A stretch of DNA of 64,000 bases, taken from Acidimicrobiales bacterium (GTDB taxonomy: Bacteria > Actinomycetota > Acidimicrobiia > Acidimicrobiales > SZUA-35). This document shows, piece after piece, positions 36,669 to 46,040 of the stretch. Made by a program: the position numbers and the translations under genes. Where the stretch lies: NCBI GenBank assembly GCA_020630065.1, contig JAHDCC010000002.1, forward strand, positions 51,646 to 115,645, read 5' to 3'. How positions within the stretch are numbered: position 1 is the stretch's first letter; the number at the start of each line of letters is the position of its first letter. The notes under the pieces are model-generated. The model had not been told where the DNA came from. It searched no databases and saw only the letters and a program-made list of their open reading frames with translations.

Positions 36669-39600
36669 TTAGCTCTTGTGGAGGTAAAGATCCGCCGGGT
36701 AGCAGCTGCGAAGGTCGAGCGTACCCCAATTTGGGTCGGCGCGCATAGTTAACTTGGCCACCATTTTCTCGACGTTGTAGGTGGCCGAACTGCGCCCAAG
36801 TGAGCTAAATCGACTAACTCGTCTCGCTTCAGCTTCGCTGGCGTTAACGGGAAATGTGTCGTAGCTGCGTCCGCCAGGGTGGGTGCTATGGTACGTAAAC
36901 CCACCTACGGAGCGTCCGGTTGTTCGGTCGATGAGGTCGAACCGTAGCGGAGACTGTGAACCGATGGTTGGGTGTAGAGATGACGGTGGCGCCCACGCTT
37001 TGAATCGGATGCCAGCGACCGAACGGTCTAGCTCGGTGTTCAGCATCGGTACTGGATGACCGTTTACAGTCAAAATATGTCGGTTCGGGTCGTAGCCGGT
37101 CGCGAGAACTTCGACTCGTTCGATTGAGGAATCAACGTATCGGGCTGACCCGTCACCAAGCTGTTCGGCAAGAACATGCCATGGTTCGATCGCTGAGCGT
37201 AACTGGAAACCAACACCGTCAACCGATGTTTCGCCGAGAATCGGAAATCGGAACTCTAGGAACGGCTCAAACCATTCGAATTTGAAATCGATTCCGTGAC
37301 TGTTCAGATCAGCAACTACGTCGGTGAGGTCGTCAGCGACATGGGTTCCGAGCATAAATTTGTTGTGCAGCTCGGTACCCCAATACGTGAACGTGTCCGT
37401 GTATGGGCTGTCCCAGAACCGGGCAACAAGAGAGCGCAACAGCAACGCTTGAACCAATGCCATTTGATGGTGGGGTGGCATTTCGAACGCACGCATCTCC
37501 AATAAGCCGAGACGACCTGTGTCGGAGTCCGGGTTGTAGAGTTTGTCGATACAGAATTCGGCTCGGTGAGTGTTGCCGGTCAGGTCGACCAACAAGTTTC
37601 TGAGTAGCCGGTCGGTTAGCCACGGTTTCGCCGCGGCGGCCTCGCCCAGCTTTTCCATATCGTCAGCATTGAGGGCTGCGGAACTTTCAACCACATCATC
37701 GTTTGTGTTGCCGCCGTGTTCAGCTAACTGTTGGAACGCGATTTCGAGTTCATACAGACTGTCATGGCGAGCTTCGTCTACCCGTGGAGCCTGCGATGTA
37801 GGGCCGATGAACTGTCCCGAAAACACATACGACAACGCGGGGTGGCGCTGCCAGAATGTCAAAAGGCTACGTAGTAGATCTGGCCGTCGCAGCATCGGGC
37901 TGTCCGCTGGTGTGGCACCTCCAAGCGTGACGTGGTTACCTCCTCCGGTTCCGGTGTGTTTGCCGTCGAGGGCGAACTTCTCGGTGCCGAGTCGGCATTT
38001 CCGGGCACGTTCATACAAATTGGTTGTGGTGTCGACCAGGTCGTTCCAAGACGAACACGGGTGGACGTTGACTTCGATCACTCCTGGGTCGGGCGTCACC
38101 GAGAGCGATTGAAGCTGTGGATGGTTAGGCAGTTGGTAGCCTTCGATCAGGATCGGCTGTCCGGTTTGTTGCGCCACTGTTTCGAGAACATGCAGCAGGT
38201 GCAGCGCGTGGTTGGCGGATTCTACCGGCGGCAAGAAGACCGAGATATGTCCGTCTCGTAGTTCAAACGTCAGTGCAGTTGGCGGAGCCTCATGAACCTC
38301 GACGACGTTAGCGGCTGGGTTGACCGCGAGCCCTGGTTCGGGCAGTTTAGCCGAGGGTTCAAACGTCGGCTGTTCATAGACGTTCGGGGTTTCAGCCCAG
38401 GTAAGCGAATCGAGAGGTAAACGTAGCCCGGCTGGGCTTTCACCGGGTAGTAGATAGACGCGGTTGCGTCGGACCGACCATGCACATGTTCCCCAGCCGG
38501 ACGCTGTGGTATGAAGGGGTAAGACGTAGCCTGTCAGTTTGGGCTGTATCTGGTCAGCATCTTTTTGGTCTGAGACATGACTAGATCGCTCTGGCGTGTA
38601 GTCAAACTCTTCGGCTGAAAGTTCGGTCGGTGGCTCACCTTCGGGTGATTTAGCTTCGGCCCACATTTCGGGAACGGGGTCTTCGAAGACAGCGAGCAGT
38701 AGATCACGGTCAATGGAGAACGCGTCGCACACCTCGGCGGCGAAACTCTTCAAGGCTTCGAGATCCGCTTTGCCGGGTTTACGCACGTCGGCGAGAAGCG
38801 TGCGCGTTGACCAGAGAGGTTTGTTGTCTTGTCGCCAGAAAACGGTCTTTCGCCAGCGGGGTAGCCGCTCGCCTGGGTACCATTTTCCCTGCCCGTACTG
38901 CACGATTCCTTTTGGCGCATACGAATTGACGAGTTCTTGAGTTAAGTCATTGGCAAGCTGTTGTTTCGTTTCGCTGTCCGCTTCGAAGTTCCACTCGGGC
39001 CCTTCCATATCGTCGATCGAGACGAAGGTGGGTTCTCCACCCATTGTTAGTCGTACATCGCTGGCGTCCAGTTTTCGATCAACGTCGTGGCCTAGATCGT
39101 TGATTTCGTTCCACTGGTCGTCGGTGTAGGGCAACGTGACCCTCGGATCTTCGCGGACACGACGGACCACGTTTTCGAACGAAAATTCGACTTCGCACTG
39201 GTCGGTTTTCCCCGTGATCGGAGCTGCCGAATTTGGGTGGGGGGTGGCCGCTAGCGGGATGTGGCCCTCTCCGGCGAATAGCCCAGACGTCGGATCTAAA
39301 CCTATCCAGCCAGCACCTGGCAAGTAGACCTCAGTCCAAGCATGTAAATCAGTGAAGTCTTTGTCGGGGCCGTTGGGTCCGTCTAACGACGGTTGGTCAC
39401 TTCGAAGCTGTACCAGGTAGCCGGAGACGAACCGAGCCGCCAGTCCTAGCTCACGAAGAAGTTGTACAAAAAGCCATGCGGTATCGCGGCACGACCCGAT
39501 GCCGCGGGTCAAGGTTTCTTCGGGAGTTTGCACGCCCGGTTCCATTCTGACATGGTAGGAAACTTCGGACGCGAGGCGTTGATTCAACCCGACCAGGAAG

Positions 39601-40040
39601 TCGACCATCGGAATTGTTCCGTCTGGTTTCGGGACGTCGTTAAGCCATTTAGCGACGAGAGGGCTCGGGTTGTCGGAACCGGTTTGAAGATATGGGGTCA
39701 GGTCGGACCGTAGCTGGCTGTCGTAGTCGAACCCGTAATGTTCTGCTTTTTCGTCAATGAAGAAATCGAACGGGTTTATTACCGTCATTTCCGCAACGAG
39801 GTTAACCTCTAACGAAAGCTCAGTCGCCGGTTCGGGAAACGCCAACCGGCCCACGAAGTTGCCGAACGGGTCTTGTTGCCAGTTCAGGAAATGTTCTTGT
39901 GGGGAAACGACAAGATCGTAAGCGTGAATAGGGGTTCTGGTATGGGGCGCCGGTCGGAGCCGGACACTGTGGTGGCCGATGGTTACTGCCCGGTCGAAGG
40001 TGTAGGTCGTTCGATGTTCGACTGCGACGTGAATTCCCAT
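36669..40040 (-). CDS. transglutaminase-like protein with C-terminal DUF2126
   Basis: A 1123-residue protein. The N-terminal bacterial transglutaminase domain (MGIHVAVEHRTTYTFDRAV) is followed by the core with triad Cys in GIGSCRDTAWLFVQLL (about 183), His in DLHAWTEVYLPGAGW (about 234) and Asp in GLDPTSGLF. Residues about 300-1120 are DUF2126, a large domain of unknown catalytic role with conserved patches such as LTMGGEPTFVSIDD, WYPGERLPRW, GTGGGNHVTLGGATP, and MPPHHQMALVQALLLRSLVA. This joint protein is found mainly next to circularly permuted ATP-grasp/alpha-E genes. Its start overlaps the preceding stop by one base (TGATG). Confidence 0.9.
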   Translation of the reverse strand: MGIHVAVEHRTTYTFDRAVTIGHHSVRLRPAPHTRTPIHAYDLVVSPQEHFLNWQQDPFGNFVGRLAFPEPATELSLEVNLVAEMTVINPFDFFIDEKAEHYGFDYDSQLRSDLTPYLQTGSDNPSPLVAKWLNDVPKPDGTIPMVDFLVGLNQRLASEVSYHVRMEPGVQTPEETLTRGIGSCRDTAWLFVQLLRELGLAARFVSGYLVQLRSDQPSLDGPNGPDKDFTDLHAWTEVYLPGAGWIGLDPTSGLFAGEGHIPLAATPHPNSAAPITGKTDQCEVEFSFENVVRRVREDPRVTLPYTDDQWNEINDLGHDVDRKLDASDVRLTMGGEPTFVSIDDMEGPEWNFEADSETKQQLANDLTQELVNSYAPKGIVQYGQGKWYPGERLPRWRKTVFWRQDNKPLWSTRTLLADVRKPGKADLEALKSFAAEVCDAFSIDRDLLLAVFEDPVPEMWAEAKSPEGEPPTELSAEEFDYTPERSSHVSDQKDADQIQPKLTGYVLPLHTTASGWGTCAWSVRRNRVYLLPGESPAGLRLPLDSLTWAETPNVYEQPTFEPSAKLPEPGLAVNPAANVVEVHEAPPTALTFELRDGHISVFLPPVESANHALHLLHVLETVAQQTGQPILIEGYQLPNHPQLQSLSVTPDPGVIEVNVHPCSSWNDLVDTTTNLYERARKCRLGTEKFALDGKHTGTGGGNHVTLGGATPADSPMLRRPDLLRSLLTFWQRHPALSYVFSGQFIGPTSQAPRVDEARHDSLYELEIAFQQLAEHGGNTNDDVVESSAALNADDMEKLGEAAAAKPWLTDRLLRNLLVDLTGNTHRAEFCIDKLYNPDSDTGRLGLLEMRAFEMPPHHQMALVQALLLRSLVARFWDSPYTDTFTYWGTELHNKFMLGTHVADDLTDVVADLNSHGIDFKFEWFEPFLEFRFPILGETSVDGVGFQLRSAIEPWHVLAEQLGDGSARYVDSSIERVEVLATGYDPNRHILTVNGHPVPMLNTELDRSVAGIRFKAWAPPSSLHPTIGSQSPLRFDLIDRTTGRSVGGFTYHSTHPGGRSYDTFPVNASEAEARRVSRFSSLGRSSATYNVEKMVAKLTMRADPNWGTLDLRSCYPADLYLHKS

Positions 40041-42556
40041 CAGCTTTCCTCCGCATCGAAGAACCCGTCGTACAGTTCGTCGTTGAATAGTTCAAGATCA
40101 ATCGAGAGCTGATAGACCAGCGATAGTGGGGTAGGGGTTTGCACGGAACGAAGGTCGGCGTTTTCGACTAGGGATCGAAGCTGTTTGATTCGTTGTCTTG
40201 CCGGTTCGGTTAGATCGGTTTTTCCGGAACTGTCCAATCGGGTTCCAAGATCGTCTAGGGCCTCGTCGCACTGCCTGATGCAGTATTGGATGCTTCTGGG
40301 AAACTCTCGGTTCTGAATCAAGAACATGGCGGTATGTAGGGGGTCGAGCGATGACTGAAACAGTTTTCGGTATTCTTGGATGGCGCCAGCGGATCGTAAC
40401 GCCGTTATCCAGCCGTGAAACGCCATGTCTTGATCTTCGGATTGCATGCGAGGGAGAAAGACGGCCAGCATGCGCGAGGTCAACAAAGCTCGTTCTGTTT
40501 GGCGGCCCATCTCAGTGAATCTCCAGGCATCGTTGTGGGACATGGTTTCGTCCATAACCCCTGACACCATGGCGCATTTTCTCCAGATGTCGCCGAAAAG
40601 TTCGAATGGATGGTCAGCGAGCTGGGCGGATAGGTCATCATTGTTTAGTTGGAAGTAGAGGTCGTTGAGACCCTCCCAACATTCGATGGAGACCTTCTCT
40701 TGTGCCTGACGCATATTGCGTCGGGCGGTCCCGATCGCTGAGCGGATCGAACCAGGGTTTTGGAGATCACTAACAAGGAAATGGACTACCGATTCGGAAT
40801 CGTAGGCTAGGCCGGTCTCTTCGTATTCTTTTTCTAACGCCAGCGAGTTAAGAAGGCCGCGCAGCATAACTCCGACTAGGTCGGGGTCTTCTTCAAGTAC
40901 CGAATGGTAGATGACGTCTAGGAGATGGGCAGTGTTTTTTGACCGTTCTAGATATCGGCCAATCCAGTAAAGGTCTTGTCCTGTGCTGGTCAAGATTAGG
41001 TCTTGATGGGCGTCGCCTAGCTGCGCCGGTTCGGTTGTCGCTTGCACGGTTCGTTGGTTCGGGCCGCTTGCGGTCACCCAGGTGTCTTTAGATCCTCCGC
41101 CCTGGGAGGAGTTGACTATGAGGGAACCTTCTGGCAGTGCCACTCGTGTCAGCCCGCCGGGTAGTACTTCGACACGGTCGCCGGTGACGACAAAAGGTCG
41201 AAGGTCAACGTGTCGACCGTGGAATGACGAGTCGATCAGCGTCGGGTGTTTGGAGAACGTCACGACTTCTTGGGCGATGAAGTTTCTAGGGTCGGACAGA
41301 ATGGAAAGTCGACAATCTTCTAGCTCTTTTGCTGACGCTGTCGGCCCAAAAACCAGACCGTAGCCGCCGGACCCGCTCACTGGCTTGACAACGAGCTGGT
41401 CGAGCCGTTTCAGCACGGCTTCTCGCTGTTCAGGGTCATCGAGTAGGTACGTTTTTACGTTGTTTAGGATTGGTCGTTCGCCCAGATAATATTCGATCAT
41501 GGCCGGGACGTAGGCGTAAACCGCTTTGTCGTCGGCAACCCCGTTACCTAACGCGTTGCAGATGGTTACGTTGCGTTTCCGGGCGGCGTTTACCAGGCCG
41601 GGGACGCCGAGAACCGAATCGGGTCGAAACACATCAGGGTCGAGGAAGTCATCGTCTACTCGACGATAGATTACATCGACGCGCTGTAGCCCTTTGGTGG
41701 TCCTCATATAGACGTGTTCGTCTTGGGTGACAAGGTTTGTGGCTTCGACAAGGGTTATACCCATGAGGCGGGCTAGGCACGAATGTTCGTAGTACGCAGA
41801 GTTGAATCGTCCCGGAGTTAGCAGAACGACTCGTGGTTTATCGCCACCAGACCGAGGAGACACTGACTGTAACGCCTCAAGCAACATGGTGGGGTAGTGG
41901 CTGACGGGTCGAACCATTGCTTTTTCGAAGGCTCGGGGAAGCACACGGGTCATTGCCGAGCGGTTCTCGATCACATACGAGACCCCTGATGGGCTTCGCA
42001 GGTTGTCTTCGAGAACTAGGTATTCGCCGTTGCCGTCTCTGATGAGGTCTATTCCCGAGATAAGGCATCTGGCTGCGTGCGGAGCCGGTATCCCGACTGC
42101 TTGTGGAACGTAGCCTTCGGCCGATTCCACTAGTTGTCTGGGAATTACTTTGTCTTTGAGAATGACTTGGTCACCGCCGTAAATGTCTTCCAGGAAAAGG
42201 TTGAGAGCGGAGATCCGCTGTTCGAGTCCGGATTCAAGTGGCTGCCATTCGTGACCGGGGATGATGCGCGGAAGTAGGTCGAGGGGGAAGGTGCGTTCGG
42301 TTTCTTCGGACTCGCCGTAGACGGTGAAGGTTATTCCCTGGGTGCGGAAAAGGGAGTCTTTGAGGTTCTCTCGGCGTTTGAGTTCCCGGGCGTCGAAACC
42401 TTCGAGGCGGCGGAAAATTTCTCGATAGTGTTTGCGAACTTGTCCAGCGGAGTCGAACACTTCGTCATAGTGACTTCCAGCCTCGTACCGATCGAGTAGT
42501 TCCATCAGGCCCTTCCTAGCGTATGCCACTCCCATGATCGGGTCTAAAACGCTCAA
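40040..42556 (-). CDS. circularly permuted ATP-grasp fused to alpha-E domain
   Basis: An 838-residue protein, first gene of the four-gene operon. Residues about 60-480 are the permuted ATP-grasp domain: LLPRIIPGHEWQPLESGLEQR, EDNLRSPSGVSYVIENR, VVLLTPGRFNSAYYEHSFLA-like stretch, VVKPVSGSGGYGLVFGP (nucleotide-binding loop), RPFVVTGDRVEVLPGGLTRVAL. Residues about 515-830 are the alpha-E domain (GQDLYWIGRYLERSKNTAHLL). The ATP-binding loop is intact here. TTG 42556 is preceded by GGAG at 6 nt. The enzyme is predicted, from gene-neighbourhood work on amidoligases, to join an amino group to a carboxylate using ATP; the substrate is unknown. Confidence 0.9.
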   Translation of the reverse strand: MSVLDPIMGVAYARKGLMELLDRYEAGSHYDEVFDSAGQVRKHYREIFRRLEGFDARELKRRENLKDSLFRTQGITFTVYGESEETERTFPLDLLPRIIPGHEWQPLESGLEQRISALNLFLEDIYGGDQVILKDKVIPRQLVESAEGYVPQAVGIPAPHAARCLISGIDLIRDGNGEYLVLEDNLRSPSGVSYVIENRSAMTRVLPRAFEKAMVRPVSHYPTMLLEALQSVSPRSGGDKPRVVLLTPGRFNSAYYEHSCLARLMGITLVEATNLVTQDEHVYMRTTKGLQRVDVIYRRVDDDFLDPDVFRPDSVLGVPGLVNAARKRNVTICNALGNGVADDKAVYAYVPAMIEYYLGERPILNNVKTYLLDDPEQREAVLKRLDQLVVKPVSGSGGYGLVFGPTASAKELEDCRLSILSDPRNFIAQEVVTFSKHPTLIDSSFHGRHVDLRPFVVTGDRVEVLPGGLTRVALPEGSLIVNSSQGGGSKDTWVTASGPNQRTVQATTEPAQLGDAHQDLILTSTGQDLYWIGRYLERSKNTAHLLDVIYHSVLEEDPDLVGVMLRGLLNSLALEKEYEETGLAYDSESVVHFLVSDLQNPGSIRSAIGTARRNMRQAQEKVSIECWEGLNDLYFQLNNDDLSAQLADHPFELFGDIWRKCAMVSGVMDETMSHNDAWRFTEMGRQTERALLTSRMLAVFLPRMQSEDQDMAFHGWITALRSAGAIQEYRKLFQSSLDPLHTAMFLIQNREFPRSIQYCIRQCDEALDDLGTRLDSSGKTDLTEPARQRIKQLRSLVENADLRSVQTPTPLSLVYQLSIDLELFNDELYDGFFDAEES

Positions 42557-42685
42557 TGTCCACTCCAGTACGTTTCCGCAGCGTTAACTTTCGCAGCCGT
42601 CTTGGACCAACCTTTGAGTTGCCCGGTCGGTGACTGCGTAGGTCTATCGGCGGAAAGCTACGTTTTTTGACTGGTTAGTGAGGTT

Positions 42686-42856
42686 TTATTGTGGTTCAGG
42701 TTCGCCGATGACGATGTCCCATCGATCTAGGCAATCACGGCACCTGTACGGGATGACGGTGCCATCTTCGACGGGTCCATCTTCGGGATACCAGCCGAGC
42801 GGGTAACAGTTTCCGCCGCAGTCGACACAGGTGATTTCTTGATCAGGCATAGCCAT
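42686..42856 (-). CDS. small zinc-ribbon-like protein (56 aa)
   Basis: A small protein. It starts at ATG 42856 (or the ATG two codons later) and ends at TAA. Two Cys-x2-Cys pairs, in ITCVDCGGNCY and YRCRDCLDRW, suggest a single zinc ribbon; a further Cys follows the first pair. A TAGACT hexamer lies 9 nt upstream, compatible with a leaderless or near-leaderless transcript. It is encoded on the same strand between the sucrose-phosphorylase-like gene and the ATP-grasp operon, 129 nt upstream of the latter's first gene. Function unknown; it could be a DNA-, RNA- or protein-binding adaptor. Confidence 0.6.
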   Translation of the reverse strand: MAMPDQEITCVDCGGNCYPLGWYPEDGPVEDGTVIPYRCRDCLDRWDIVIGEPEPQ

Positions 42857-42903
42857 AGAGGTTCGAGTCTATGTCTATCGAATCAAACTGATGCTCAGTG
42901 TGC

Positions 42904-44388
42904 CTACTGTGGCGCTTGGTTGAAATCATCCCATTCGGTATAGATGCGTTCGTTTCCGTCTCTGGTCGCATGGAGAGTAAACGCCATGTTGGTCAAATCG
43001 ATTTCGAGGTCTAGGTGGGCTGCTCCTGCGAACCAGCTGAGATGCAAACGGGTCGCGTTCGTTTGGTGGCAAGAGAATTCCCCCGAAAAGGCTGGATGGG
43101 AGTTACGGAAGTGAATAAGTCCAATTAGATTCTGAACAGTTGTTTCTTCGAGTTTTCGCCGAACGTCCTCTCTACTGTAGTACGACCGATTGATATCTCG
43201 GCCCGTTCCGGTGCGTTCCAAGAGGTCCATATCGTTACGACCAGCTAGAAAACCAACGTAGTAGACCTGAGGTATTCCGGGGGAGAAGAATTGGATTAGG
43301 CGCGCTAGGAGGTACTGGTGGTCGTCGCATCCGAGAGCTTCGTAGAAGGTAACGTTGACCTGGTACAAGTCGACGTTTGAGGCGGCTTCTCCGGTCGCAT
43401 GACGACTCTGTCCATTGTTCTGGTCATGGATGTTATCGACTAGGTCTTTGATTTGGGTGTTGGATAGCAGCCCTGGGCCTTGGTTGTCCGGGGCAATGTC
43501 AATTATCCCGATGCCGTCGTGGGTATCCAATACTGTTATGGCGTTTCTTGGACTCATCGAATACCAACTCTGCAATGGAGCGGAGTCTTGTTCGTACAAC
43601 GTGTGCAGGGTCAGCGGAGGAAGTGCGAAGTCGTAGACCCAATCGACCTGTTTTGCTATTTCGATTTGTGTTTGGTGGTGGGCGTGAATTTCTACCAACG
43701 TGGTCATGTTTCGTTTATTAGCTTCGATCGCCAATTCGTCGATGAATTCGAAGGTCTCTGGTGTCATGAAGCAACTCGATCCAGCCGTCTTGACTGCGTA
43801 GCCCGCAGCATCTAGACGGATCATTTTGACGTTCCCATTTTGGAGCGCATCGAGTACCGATTCGAGGTAGTCCTTGCCAGCATCGGATTTAACATTGATG
43901 TCGAGTTGTTGTGAGGTGAAGGTGGTCCAAGCGATGATTTCATCTTGTGAACCTAATTTCATTCGAGTGAGCGGCAACCCTGGTCTGGGTCTGTAGAGAG
44001 CGAGTAGATTTTCTTCTGTGGCGCCATTAGGAAACACATCATCGAAGGTGAGAAAAAGGCCTGCGTGGTCTGAGTCTCGACCGTGCCGCTGAAAATCGGT
44101 GAACTGTTGTGAAGAGGCCGATACGTGGTTCACAATCAGGTCAGCGACGATGTCGTAGGTCTCGGCTAGGTCGGCCACGTCGCCCCACGTGCCGAGTCTG
44201 TTGTCGACCGTTGTATGGTCGATCGGATCGAACCCTGCGTCCGAACCATCGATCGGATAGTAGAACGGCAGTAGGTGGACCCCTCCGAACAGGCCCTGTA
44301 ATTCAGCAGACAACAGTTGGTTCAGATCCGATAGGTTGTTCCCACCGAATCGGTCGACGTATGTGCAGAGCTGTACGTTATTTCGCAT
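42904..44388 (-). CDS. sucrose phosphorylase-like glycoside hydrolase (GH13_18)
   Basis: A 494-residue enzyme very like bifidobacterial sucrose phosphorylase: VQLCTYVDRFGGNNL, VHLLPFYYPIDGSDAGFDPI, VDNRLGTWGDVADLAE, YRPRPGLPLTRMKLG, MIRLDAAGYAVK (catalytic Asp nucleophile), LVEIHAHH (catalytic Glu) and VLDTHDGIGIIDIA (transition-state Asp). It cleaves a glucoside with phosphate to glucose 1-phosphate. Sucrose is the most likely substrate, but glucosylglycerol or glucosylglycerate phosphorylases belong to the same subfamily. AGGGA lies 7 nt before ATG 44388. The ABC ATPase gene lies directly upstream on the same strand, 74 nt away, so both probably form one transcript. Confidence 0.85.
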   Translation of the reverse strand: MRNNVQLCTYVDRFGGNNLSDLNQLLSAELQGLFGGVHLLPFYYPIDGSDAGFDPIDHTTVDNRLGTWGDVADLAETYDIVADLIVNHVSASSQQFTDFQRHGRDSDHAGLFLTFDDVFPNGATEENLLALYRPRPGLPLTRMKLGSQDEIIAWTTFTSQQLDINVKSDAGKDYLESVLDALQNGNVKMIRLDAAGYAVKTAGSSCFMTPETFEFIDELAIEANKRNMTTLVEIHAHHQTQIEIAKQVDWVYDFALPPLTLHTLYEQDSAPLQSWYSMSPRNAITVLDTHDGIGIIDIAPDNQGPGLLSNTQIKDLVDNIHDQNNGQSRHATGEAASNVDLYQVNVTFYEALGCDDHQYLLARLIQFFSPGIPQVYYVGFLAGRNDMDLLERTGTGRDINRSYYSREDVRRKLEETTVQNLIGLIHFRNSHPAFSGEFSCHQTNATRLHLSWFAGAAHLDLEIDLTNMAFTLHATRDGNERIYTEWDDFNQAPQ

Positions 44389-44462
44389 TAGAGTTTCCCT
44401 AGGAATGAAGTTGACTGATGTAGTTCAGTGAATGACGTGTTCCGAATTCGAGTGGTTGGGTG

Positions 44463-45635
44463 TTAGCGAGACTTGATTGCCTGCTGGGTTGAAGCATCGA
44501 AAAGGTGGAGTCTTGAGGTGTTGATAAAGATCTTGCCACGAGTACCTGCTGTGAGGGTTGTGCGGGAGTCAACGCGGGCTACGGCTGCACCGTTGGCCCC
44601 AACTTTTTCGACCGCATCGGGATCTCCGACATCGACAGGGGTAGCGTCGAGCGAGAAGTGGATCATCGTCTCGGCTCCGAGTTCTTCGGCGAGAAGAATG
44701 TCGGATTCGAAGTAACCTTGAGCGTTCTCGGAGGTATCGACGAAGGCTGCATCTTCTAGGTCTTCCGGCCGAAACCCAACGACGATTTTTGAATTGTGAT
44801 AAGTGTTGATGTTCGGATATATCTGTCTGGTCTGCTCAGAAAGGGTAAGTTCTGTTGTACCGAGATGGAGGACGGTCTCGTGGGTTTTTACTTCGACGGT
44901 GCCTTCGAATAGGTTCATTGACGGTGACCCGATGAATGCGCCGACGAAGGCGTTTGTCGGGGAGTTGTACAGTTCTTTCGGGGAACCGACCTGTTGGAGA
45001 TGTCCCCCTTTCATGACGGCGACGCGGTCGGCCATGGTCATGGCCTCTACTTGGTCGTGGGTGACATAGATGGTGGTGATGCCCAGACTCTTTTGGATCT
45101 TTGCTATTTCCGCACGCATCTGAACTCGTAGCTTGGCGTCTAGGTTCGAAAGTGGTTCGTCCATCAGAAATACAGAAGGCTCTCGTACAATGGCTCGCCC
45201 CATGGCGACCCGTTGGCGTTGTCCGCCAGATAGTTGGCCCGGTTTTCGGTTGAGGACGGGGGACAACTCCAGTATCTCTGCTGCGTGGTTGACCCGAGTT
45301 GTGATTTCCTTCTTTGGTACCTTGCGGAGCGAGAGAGCGAAGCCGATGTTGTCCTTCACCGACATGTGGGGATACAACGCGTAGTTCTGGAAGACCATGG
45401 CGATGTCGCGATCTTTGGGTTCGATGTCGTTCAGGGTGCGTTCTCCGATGACCAGCTTTCCATCAGTGATATCTTCGAGACCTGCGATCATTCGAAGTGC
45501 GGTCGATTTTCCGCACCCGGATGGACCGACAAGAACTAGGAATTCCCCGTCTTCTATTTCCAGGTTTAACCCTTTAACGGCGCGGTAGCCATTTGGGTAT
45601 TGTTTGGAAATTTCTCTTAGGTGTACGCTCGCCAT
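44463..45635 (-). CDS. ABC transporter ATP-binding protein, MsmK/UgpC type
   Basis: A 390-residue ATPase of the sugar-importer class. Motifs: [18 protein letters not shown] (Walker A), [17 protein letters not shown] (Q-loop), [16 protein letters not shown] (signature), [16 protein letters not shown] (Walker B) and [16 protein letters not shown] (His switch). The C-terminal about 150 residues are the TOBE/OB-type regulatory domain ([12 protein letters not shown]). It energises the permeases encoded 3-5 kb to the right on the plus strand. ATG 45635 has AAAGG at 7 nt. The C-terminal domain of such ATPases can serve several sugar importers. Confidence 0.92.
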   Translation of the reverse strand: MASVHLREISKQYPNGYRAVKGLNLEIEDGEFLVLVGPSGCGKSTALRMIAGLEDITDGKLVIGERTLNDIEPKDRDIAMVFQNYALYPHMSVKDNIGFALSLRKVPKKEITTRVNHAAEILELSPVLNRKPGQLSGGQRQRVAMGRAIVREPSVFLMDEPLSNLDAKLRVQMRAEIAKIQKSLGITTIYVTHDQVEAMTMADRVAVMKGGHLQQVGSPKELYNSPTNAFVGAFIGSPSMNLFEGTVEVKTHETVLHLGTTELTLSEQTRQIYPNINTYHNSKIVVGFRPEDLEDAAFVDTSENAQGYFESDILLAEELGAETMIHFSLDATPVDVGDPDAVEKVGANGAAVARVDSRTTLTAGTRGKIFINTSRLHLFDASTQQAIKSR

Positions 45636-46040
45636 TTGTTAACCTTTTCCGTTTCATCTTTAGTTGACCTGACAAGTCTTGTTGTCGAAGATCGCTTAGG
45701 TCCGAAGACTCTTTAAAAACATCAATCGCTGGGATGTATTGGTCTGGTTCTGTAGAGCTATAGCTAGACCTTCTGTATCCGTTATTTCAGGCATAAATAT
45801 CCGTCTGTTCAATGTTTCCTTTACCTCGGAGCATTAACTACGTGGAATTATTACTCGGTCGCCGGTCGTCTAGCTTGGAATACTTGACTACGAAGTCCAC
45901 GAATACTAATGTAAGCGTTTACAGCACTGCTGTCCAACCCGTGTCGCATAGAATTTCTGAACGAACGAATCGATATTCGGCTGATTGTGTTGACTCGTGA
46001 CAAGTCTTGGTCTAGCCAGTGGAACTCTCGGAGCTGTAGT
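45636..46040. other. intergenic region between ATPase and LacI genes
   Basis: This 405-nt stretch has no convincing gene. It holds the divergent promoters of the ABC ATPase gene (minus) and the LacI gene (plus), a LacI-type operator at 45910-45923, and a 10-bp palindrome AGCTATAGCT at 45756-45765. A frame from 45987 runs into the LacI gene, but the upstream codons are unlikely to be used. Confidence 0.6.
45910..45923. promoter_or_regulatory. LacI-family operator TGTAAGCGTTTACA
   Basis: A 14-bp near-palindrome with the CG centre and TGTAA/TTACA half sites typical of LacI/CcpA-type operators. It differs from the site at 47117 in only one base. It lies 118 nt before the LacI start, between that gene and the ABC ATPase gene, so it may serve both. 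Confidence 0.65.
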
